7,048 nt of DNA from Alphaproteobacteria bacterium. Its GTDB lineage: Bacteria; Pseudomonadota; Alphaproteobacteria; Rhodospirillales; Rhodospirillaceae. Location: contig JADGDA010000132.1 in NCBI GenBank assembly GCA_015228695.1, positions 1-7,048 on the forward strand, given 5' to 3'. How positions within the stretch are numbered: the first letter of the stretch is position 1; every line of letters begins with the position of its first letter. A program made the translations under genes and the position numbers. Below are positions 1-4,169 of the stretch, piece after piece. Below the pieces are notes generated by a model, which ran no database searches, was not told the origin of the DNA, and was given only the letters and a program-made list of their open reading frames with translations.

Positions 1-174
1 GTTCGACCCCCCGTGACCATCCTTCCGTCCCGACCGCTTCTCCAAGGGACACCGCGCGAAGCGTTATTGACAGACGCGAGCACGGTGTCACCCTGACGGT
101 GGAGGGGCTATCCGAGCCGGGCGCTCCATGGGCCGGTCGCAGGTCTCTATAAGGGTTGGTGATGGAGAAAACGC
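1..174. other. Upstream non-coding region of the sensor gene
   Basis: No convincing gene lies here. A TTGACA hexamer at 67-72 resembles a -35 box, but no good -10 box follows at 16-18 bases, so a promoter is possible and not demonstrated. A small perfect dyad, GTCA-CCC-TGAC, lies at 87-97. It is flanked by two ACGGTG copies at 82-87 and 96-101, a plausible but unproven regulator site. On the minus strand an ATG at 20-18 opens a frame that leaves the left edge after about six codons. That is too little to call a divergent gene. Confidence 0.4.
164..168 (+). promoter_or_regulatory. Ribosome binding site fixing the sensor-gene start
   Basis: GGAGA lies 6 bases upstream of the ATG at 175. An in-frame TGA stop at 160-162 is followed only by TGG, AGA, AAA and CGC before the ATG, so no start further upstream is possible. 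This fixes the N-terminus and shows that the encoded binding-protein domain has no signal peptide. Confidence 0.8.
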
Positions 175-3100
175 ATGGCTTCGATTCGCCTTGGTCTGAT
201 GCCGCCTCTGACCGGTCTGGTCGATATCTACGGGCCGGAAATCGTCTGTGCCGCCCGCATTGCCTGCGATGAGATCAACGAACGCGGCGGCGTGCTCGGT
301 CGGCCGCTGGAGCTGATCATCGAGGATGACGGCAGTTTGCCGATCACGGCGGTCCAGGCGGCCAAGCGGCTGGTCGACGATCACGGTTGCGTCGCGATCA
401 TCGGCAACCTTCTCTCCAACTCGCGCATCGCGGTGGCAACCCAGGTCGCGGAACCGAGGCGGATTCCGCTGCTGAACTTTTCCTTTTACGAGGGCAGCCT
501 TTCTGGGCGTTACTTCTTCCACTTCGCGGCGCTGCCCAACCAGCAGATCGACCAGATGATCCCGTACATGGCCCGGCGCTATGGCCTCAAGATGTTCTTC
601 GCCGGCAACAATTACGAGTGGCCGCGCGGCTCGATCGACGCGGCGAAGCGCGCCTTGCTGCGTCTTGAGGGCGATATCGTCGGCGAGGAATATCTGGAGA
701 TCGGGCTCAAGACGGCGGCGATCGACCATCTGCTCGAACAGGTGGCCCAGTCCGGAGCCGATGTGTTCGTCCCCTACTTCGCCGGCAACGATCAGATCAC
801 CCTGCTGACCCGCTTCACCGAACGGGACCTGAAGAAACGCATGTCCGTGGTGATGGGGCATTATGACGAAATGATGGCCAGCCGTCTGCCGCCGTGGGTG
901 CGCGAGGGTTTCTTCTCCAGCAATACCTATTTCATGTCGCTGGAGACCCCCGCCAATCGGCGCTACCTGCAACGCCTTCTCCTCCAGCCTGGAATCGAGG
1001 GGATTTGGCCACGGGGCAATGGCGTGCTGACAAATTTCGGCGAAGGCGCCTACATCTGCGTGCATGCCTTTGCCAATGCCGCCGAGGCGGCGGGTGCCAA
1101 TGCCGCCGGGGCGGCGGGTGTTATCGAGGCCGAAGCCCTGATCAAGGCGCTTGAGACCGTGCGGGTCGATGGGCCGCAGGGCAGCGTCGTGATGGATGCC
1201 GACACCCATCACGCCAGCGTTAACACTTATCTGGCACGCTGCCGCGCCGATGGCACCTTCGATATTGTCGAACGTTTTGGCTGCACCCGGCCGGAGATTC
1301 CAGAGCGTTACCGCGAGCAGGCACGGGCGACACATCTGCATGAATCGCCGACCTCCCCAACGGCCGCCGCACGGTTGGCGGCGGAAGTCAGCGTGGCCCG
1401 CAGCAGGACCGGCACCGCACAGCATATTCTGTCGGTTGCCGACATGGCGGTTCTCGCCACGAATGCCGAGGGCATCATCATCGAGTCCAACCACAGTGCC
1501 AACCTGTTGTTTGGCTATGGCGAGGATGAATTGGCCGGGATGTCGGTTCACCTTCTGCTCCCGCCGCATTTCCGACAGCAGCATGTTGCGCACTTGCGCG
1601 GCTTCGTCGAGGGAGAGGAGACCGAGCGCCGGATGTCCGCACGCCGGGAACTGATGGGCTATCGCAAGGACGGCAGTTTCTTCCCGCTGGAAGCTTCAAT
1701 CGCCAAGTTCCGCAAGGATGACGATCTTCTGCTGGTCGTCACCGTGCGCGACATAACGGAACGCAAGCAGGCCGAGGAAAAATTGACGTGGCAGGCCACC
1801 CACGACCCGCTGACCAGATTGCCCAACCGCGTCCTGATCCGTGAACGGCTCGACAACGCCTTGCAACGATCCCGCCGCGGCGGCCTGAGCGTCGCGCTGT
1901 TGTTTGTGGATCTCGACGGCTTCAAGCTGATCAACGATACCTACGGCCACGAAGCCGGCGATGCGTTGTTACAGACGGTGGCCGCGCGCTTAATCGGCCA
2001 AGTCCGTCCAGGGGATACCGTTGCGCGCCTCTCCGGCGACGAATTCGTGATCCTATGCGAGCAGGTCGAACAGCCGACAACGATTTCGATATTGGCCGAG
2101 AGGATCAACGATGTCCTGCGTCAGCCCGTCAGTTTCCATGAGTGGTCGCTGTTCGTAACCGCCAGCATCGGCATCGCTATCGGGAGCGACAGCACGCACA
2201 GTGCCGAAGATCTGCTGCGCCATGCCGATACGGCAATGTACTCGGTGAAGGAAAAGGGGCGCGACGGCTGGCAGTTCTTTACCGAGAGCCTGCAAGAGCA
2301 GGCACGGCAACGCCTGATCATCACCAATGGTCTGCGCACGGCCATCGAACGTGACGAACTGTCGGTGCGGTTCCAACCCATCGTCGCCGCCGAGAATGGT
2401 CACATCGTCGGCGCGGAACTGCTGCTGCGCTGGCATCCGTCGGGGGGCGAGATTTCTCCTGCGGTTTTCATTCCGGTCGCCGAGCTGACCGGAGCGATTG
2501 TGCCCATAGGGGCCTGGGTGTTCCGCCAAGCCTGTCGGGCCGAAGCCGAATGGCGCCATCGCTGGGGCGAGAATGCGCCATATGTTTCCGTGAATGTTTC
2601 GGCACGGCAATTGAGCGAGGAGACGCTGGCCGACGATTTCGCCGCCATTCTGGGCGAGACCGGCGCGGATTCGCGGCGCCTGCTGCTGGAAATTACGGAA
2701 ACCTCGTTGATGGCCGACGTCGAAGCCAATCTTCGCGTCTTACGCAGCCTATCCGGCCTCGGCATGCGGGTGGCCGTCGATGATTTCGGCACGGGATATT
2801 CGTCTCTGGCTCAACTGTCCCGCCTTCCGGTCAATGTTCTGAAAATCGACCGCGCCTTCGTCGATGGCATCGGCAAGAGCGAAGAGTCCCGCGCCATCAT
2901 TCGCGCCGTCATCAGCCTCGGCCGGGCTCTTCGAATGAAACTGGTGGCGGAAGGCGTTGAGAACGAAGCCCAGCATCGCGAACTCTGCACCTATGCGTGC
3001 GACTTTATTCAGGGCTACCATTTCTATCGCCCACTCGAAGAGATCGCCTTCGTTCAGGCCGTTGATCGCGAATCGCGGGAATATGCGGGCAGCATAGCGT

Positions 3101-3528
3101 CCCCCCTTCATTTCCTCATATATGTCAGTCGGGCGACGCAGTTGATGTCGACGGACGATCTCCACGCTCTCCTGAAACAGGCCCGGTCTTTCAACCCGAT
3201 GGTGGGCCTCTCGGGATGCCTCATCCACAAAAACGGCAGTTTCATGCAAATGCTGGAAGGCCCGCGCGACGTGATTTTCTCTTTGATGGACAAAATCAGG
3301 GCCGACCCTCGCCACCAAGACATCCGAATTGTGATCGAAGGACCGGCGCAGCGACGTGTCTTTGCCGATTGGGGTATGGCGTTACGCGACTTATCACAAG
3401 ACAAAAACGACCCCGATTTCACGCATTGGCGGCAACGCAAGTTGAGTTTTTATGACATTGGCGAAGATGCGGAGTTCTGCTATAATTACATCGTGGCTTA
3501 TGCAGATACTGTGTTGCGGGAGATTTGA
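175..3528 (+). CDS. Multi-sensor c-di-GMP protein: PBP-like domain, PAS, GGDEF, EAL, BLUF
   Basis: Predicted cytoplasmic c-di-GMP synthesis/degradation protein with several sensory inputs. Residues 3-370 are a type-1 periplasmic-binding-protein fold of the AmiC/UrtA amide-urea type (NERGGVLGR at 35-43, NNYEWPRGS at 145-153), with no signal peptide and no membrane segment. Residues about 418-530 form a PAS domain with a FixL/DosP-like His470 and Arg490/491, joined by a DITERK linker helix to GGDEF (535-703). GGDEF has Asp579, Asn587 and Asp596, signature SGDEF at 620-624, and an inhibitory-site RxxD at 611-614 exactly five residues before it. EAL (713-960) reads ELL at 748-750 but keeps all nine metal/catalytic positions: E748, N807, E839, D869, D870, K890, E926, E929, Q946. 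A BLUF flavin domain (978-1072) has Tyr983, Asn1007, Gln1025, Trp1066 and Met1068. The stop is followed 48 bases later by a TetR gene. Domain calls are strong. The ligand, haem content and net activity are inferences. Confidence 0.95.
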   Translation: MASIRLGLMPPLTGLVDIYGPEIVCAARIACDEINERGGVLGRPLELIIEDDGSLPITAVQAAKRLVDDHGCVAIIGNLLSNSRIAVATQVAEPRRIPLLNFSFYEGSLSGRYFFHFAALPNQQIDQMIPYMARRYGLKMFFAGNNYEWPRGSIDAAKRALLRLEGDIVGEEYLEIGLKTAAIDHLLEQVAQSGADVFVPYFAGNDQITLLTRFTERDLKKRMSVVMGHYDEMMASRLPPWVREGFFSSNTYFMSLETPANRRYLQRLLLQPGIEGIWPRGNGVLTNFGEGAYICVHAFANAAEAAGANAAGAAGVIEAEALIKALETVRVDGPQGSVVMDADTHHASVNTYLARCRADGTFDIVERFGCTRPEIPERYREQARATHLHESPTSPTAAARLAAEVSVARSRTGTAQHILSVADMAVLATNAEGIIIESNHSANLLFGYGEDELAGMSVHLLLPPHFRQQHVAHLRGFVEGEETERRMSARRELMGYRKDGSFFPLEASIAKFRKDDDLLLVVTVRDITERKQAEEKLTWQATHDPLTRLPNRVLIRERLDNALQRSRRGGLSVALLFVDLDGFKLINDTYGHEAGDALLQTVAARLIGQVRPGDTVARLSGDEFVILCEQVEQPTTISILAERINDVLRQPVSFHEWSLFVTASIGIAIGSDSTHSAEDLLRHADTAMYSVKEKGRDGWQFFTESLQEQARQRLIITNGLRTAIERDELSVRFQPIVAAENGHIVGAELLLRWHPSGGEISPAVFIPVAELTGAIVPIGAWVFRQACRAEAEWRHRWGENAPYVSVNVSARQLSEETLADDFAAILGETGADSRRLLLEITETSLMADVEANLRVLRSLSGLGMRVAVDDFGTGYSSLAQLSRLPVNVLKIDRAFVDGIGKSEESRAIIRAVISLGRALRMKLVAEGVENEAQHRELCTYACDFIQGYHFYRPLEEIAFVQAVDRESREYAGSIASPLHFLIYVSRATQLMSTDDLHALLKQARSFNPMVGLSGCLIHKNGSFMQMLEGPRDVIFSLMDKIRADPRHQDIRIVIEGPAQRRVFADWGMALRDLSQDKNDPDFTHWRQRKLSFYDIGEDAEFCYNYIVAYADTVLREI
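1072..1119 (+). repeat. 24-bp in-frame tandem duplication in the PBP-like domain
   Basis: Two adjacent 24-base units (1072-1095 and 1096-1119) differ at one base. They encode ANAAEAAG and ANAAGAAG, residues 300-315. The repeat keeps the frame and adds an alanine/glycine-rich segment late in the ligand-binding domain. It is probably a recent slippage duplication in a surface helix or loop. Confidence 0.85.
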
Positions 3529-3538
3529 TTTCTTCCGC
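3516..3538 (+). other. Stem-loop spanning the sensor-gene stop codon
   Basis: An 8-base-pair stem pairs GCGGGAGA (3516-3523) with TCTTCCGC (3531-3538), including one G-U wobble, around a 7-base loop that contains the TGA stop. The downstream bases are CAAAAAC rather than a T tract, so it is not a canonical rho-independent terminator. It could shield the mRNA 3' end or affect passage of transcription into the TetR gene. Confidence 0.4.
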
Positions 3539-3576
3539 CAAAAACACACGAACACCACGTACTGTTACGGTCGTAC

Positions 3577-4155
3577 ATGACTCCCGGTTTGGTGGAAAAA
3601 TCACTCAAAGGACAGGTTCTCACCGCGGCCCGGAAGCTTTTTATGGAAAGGGGCTACGAGGCCGTGGGCATTCGCGACATTGCCCGGGCGGTCGGGCGGC
3701 AGCCGGTTCAGATTTACCGTTTGGGCATATCCAAGGCGGACATCTTGGCCGAACTGATCCTTGAATTGAATCGGGAACAAATCAAGCGGTTGCCGGAACT
3801 TTGCGCGCGCGTAAGCGGTGAAACCGTGTTCGATCGCACATGCTCGTACCTTCGCGAGCTTTACGTTCTGGACATTCAATACCTGCCGATCCGTTCCGTC
3901 GGGGCCGCATTCGGATGGCTGTGGTCGGCCAGTTACGAGGAACGGGTGATCGAGCAGGTCTTTCAGCTCACCCAACCCGTGGTCAACTGGATGCAGGACG
4001 CAGGGATGGACGATATTCAGGCAAGATGTATTGGAATCTGGTCACTCTATTACGTTGGATACCGGCATGCCGTGATGCAGGGGGGGGAGGCCGATGATTG
4101 CCTCGCCTCCATTAAACCGAGTTTGCGGTACTGCCTGGGGCGCGCCGCCGGTTGA
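3577..4155 (+). CDS. TetR/AcrR-family transcriptional regulator
   Basis: A 192-residue protein of normal TetR length. The N-terminal three-helix DNA-binding region covers about residues 10-57, with the helix-turn-helix at 31-50 (GIRDIARAVGRQPVQIYRLG) followed by the family's conserved SK at 52-53. Residues from about 65 to the end are a helical ligand-binding and dimerisation region that I cannot assign to a known effector. The ATG at 3577 has only a weak Shine-Dalgarno match. No upstream start exists in this frame back to the preceding gene's stop at 3526-3528, and the next Met (residue 23) would delete part of the DNA-binding region. The gene may be read through from the sensor gene, since only 48 bases separate them. 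It is convergent with the caspase gene, with a 14-base gap. An 8-G run at 4080-4087 lies near the 3' end. The regulated target is unknown, with autoregulation or control of neighbours possible by family habit only. Confidence 0.9.
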   Translation: MTPGLVEKSLKGQVLTAARKLFMERGYEAVGIRDIARAVGRQPVQIYRLGISKADILAELILELNREQIKRLPELCARVSGETVFDRTCSYLRELYVLDIQYLPIRSVGAAFGWLWSASYEERVIEQVFQLTQPVVNWMQDAGMDDIQARCIGIWSLYYVGYRHAVMQGGEADDCLASIKPSLRYCLGRAAG

Positions 4156-4166
4156 GCCAGAACGGC
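4147..4166. other. Small hairpin in the convergent junction
   Basis: GCCGGTT (4147-4153) can pair with AACGGC (4161-4166), giving six pairs with one bulged G around a 7-base loop that includes part of the TetR stop codon. It sits where transcription from the two convergent genes meets. No T tract follows on either strand, so a terminator role is only a weak suggestion. Confidence 0.2.
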
Positions 4167-4169
4167 ATT

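Noticed and set aside
67..95. Sigma-70 promoter with TTGACA at 67-72
   Set aside because: No acceptable -10 hexamer is found at 16-18 bases, the best being ACCCTG or similar. I keep it as a possibility only.
88..1593. 501-codon open frame on the minus strand opposite the sensor gene
   Set aside because: Its translation shows no recognisable domain, and it lies opposite a clear binding-protein and PAS coding region. Long antisense frames are expected in GC-rich genes.
3559..3576. GTAC-N10-GTAC as a TetR operator just before the regulator start
   Set aside because: Only the outer four bases are symmetric, GTAC is self-complementary by itself, and the inner ten bases do not pair.
3529..3576. 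Rho-independent terminator after the sensor gene
   Set aside because: The hairpin present is followed by an A-rich and not a T-rich stretch on the plus strand.
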